A stretch of 64,000 bases of DNA, taken from Bacteroidia bacterium (lineage in GTDB: Bacteria; Bacteroidota; Bacteroidia; Flavobacteriales; Flavobacteriaceae). Below the pieces are notes generated by a model. It was not told the DNA's origin. It saw nothing but the letters and a program-made list of their open reading frames with translations, and did not search any database. Positions 63,368 through 64,000 of this stretch are shown one piece after another. The number at the start of each line of letters is the position of its first letter. The first letter of the stretch is position 1. Made by a program: the position numbers and the translations under genes. The stretch is from contig JAUICK010000004.1 in the NCBI GenBank assembly GCA_030427865.1, positions 1 through 64,000 on the forward strand. Reading direction: 5' to 3'.

Positions 63368-64000
63368 AAATTTTTTTGTTTACAGTACAATATCTAATAT
63401 TGGTAAATTAGTTTTACTAATTAATGTTATTCTTTATCTTAAAAGCCTTCGGAAATTTTCGAAGGCTTTTAAGACATTTACTTATTATTTATTATTTATT
63501 TTAATTATCCAAATTACAACTGGTTATTTGAGATGGCATAAAATACCAAACATACACTATTCTCATTATTATTTTGTAGGCCAGTTTCTATTTTTAAGTC
63601 TATTTTATTTACAATTAGAAAGCAAAAAAGTTTTCAAAAAAAGTATAAAAATTATTGCCCTCTTAGTATTACTCTTATTAGGTATTTTTTACATAAAAAA
63701 CCCAAATACATACTTTAAATTTAATATTTTCGAAATAGTTATTACCTCAGTTCCATTAATTGTTTATAGTTTTTATTTCTTCATAAAAAAAATTGACAGT
63801 AAGGATAAAAAATTTATTTACCTAAACTCAGGTTTCTTTATTTATTTAAGTTGTAGCACATTAATTTTTGTGGCCGGTAATGTACCGAATTCTACAATAA
63901 AAATGTTTATTTGGTATTCTAACATTATACTATATTTAATTTATCAAATCTTAGTTTTTATAGAGTGGTATATAAATTTTAGAAAACCAAAACTGCTTAC
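63357..64000 (+). CDS. multi-pass membrane protein, truncated by the window edge
   Basis: An ATG at 63357 opens a frame that stays open to the end of the window (214 codons). The translation has about six to seven hydrophobic segments, including FTYYLLFILIIQITTGYL, IIALLVLLLLGIFYI and IFEIVITSVPLIVYSFYFF, with a final segment (WYSNIILYLIYQILVFIEWYINF) near the edge. It overlaps the upstream hypothetical gene by 11 bases. The family is not recognised; a sensory or regulatory membrane module is one guess. A hairpin at 63441-63470 lies inside its coding region. Confidence 0.75.
   Translation, partial: MEDKNFFVYSTISNIGKLVLLINVILYLKSLRKFSKAFKTFTYYLLFILIIQITTGYLRWHKIPNIHYSHYYFVGQFLFLSLFYLQLESKKVFKKSIKIIALLVLLLLGIFYIKNPNTYFKFNIFEIVITSVPLIVYSFYFFIKKIDSKDKKFIYLNSGFFIYLSCSTLIFVAGNVPNSTIKMFIWYSNIILYLIYQILVFIEWYINFRKPKLL
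63441..63470 (+). other. hairpin inside the start of the edge gene
   Basis: AAAAGCCTTCG pairs perfectly with CGAAGGCTTTT around an eight-base loop. It resembles flavobacterial terminators but lacks a long T run, and it lies 84 bases inside the coding frame of the edge gene. Confidence 0.55.

Overview
The window is low-G+C chromosomal DNA of a marine-type member of the Flavobacteriaceae (Bacteroidetes). The evidence is sprA, the outer-membrane translocon of the type IX secretion and gliding system, in the linkage ruvA-sprA-gcvH-VanZ; promoters of the Bacteroidetes TAnnTTTG type; many SPII lipoproteins and DUF families typical of flavobacteria; and no strong Shine-Dalgarno sequences. The genus cannot be fixed from the sequence; Polaribacter or Tenacibaculum relatives are a guess. 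Most of the window is core metabolism and housekeeping, with small mobile and decayed features between operons.

Layout. 1-2770: start of an edge gene (minus) behind three operator-like palindromes, then a ferredoxin-trhP-trhO operon, which joins both known routes to tRNA wobble-uridine 5-hydroxylation. 2998-7399: pflB, pflA and an OFA-family transporter, a fermentative formate module. 7602-10499: asd, a PaaE-like flavin/2Fe-2S reductase and a LysE-family exporter. 10736-11390: a toxin-antitoxin pair whose toxin carries a nonsense codon, followed by a repeat element. 11403-15807 (minus): MBL hydrolase, subtilisin-like lipoprotein, M1 peptidase lipoprotein. 15942-24749 (minus): pbpC and a thioester-containing alpha-2-macroglobulin, separated by a small membrane gene and repeats. 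24846-30174 (minus): nrfH-nrfA-ccsBA, periplasmic nitrite ammonification with its cytochrome c maturation protein. 30417-31376: tRNA-Cys, folB, DUF2452.

31514-38342: a pseudogene with two in-frame stops, an intradiol dioxygenase-like lipoprotein, glnS, a heptanucleotide repeat, a second and intact-looking toxin-antitoxin pair, an aldo-keto reductase and pgk. 38585-43903: holB, a DGPF protein with an ECF42-type sigma factor, a MOSC protein, an enoyl-CoA hydratase homologue, and moaE and moaD separated by a convergent gene. 43922-57477: a DUF5686 outer-membrane protein, maeB, ruvA, sprA, gcvH, VanZ. 57542-64000: a TonB-like protein, the remains of an IS3-type element ending at the stop codon of a patatin/OMP gene, uvrC, a hypothetical gene and an edge-truncated membrane gene.

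Working together: pfl, nrf with ccsBA, and the O2-independent tRNA hydroxylation enzyme fit a facultative organism moving between oxic and anoxic conditions. PbpC with alpha-2-macroglobulin is a known periplasmic repair/defence pairing. I did not find an unmistakable new multi-gene system. The best candidates for follow-up are the ferredoxin-trhP-trhO cluster, the operator array at 117-180, the structured pflB-pflA intergenic region, and the decayed genes and repeats.
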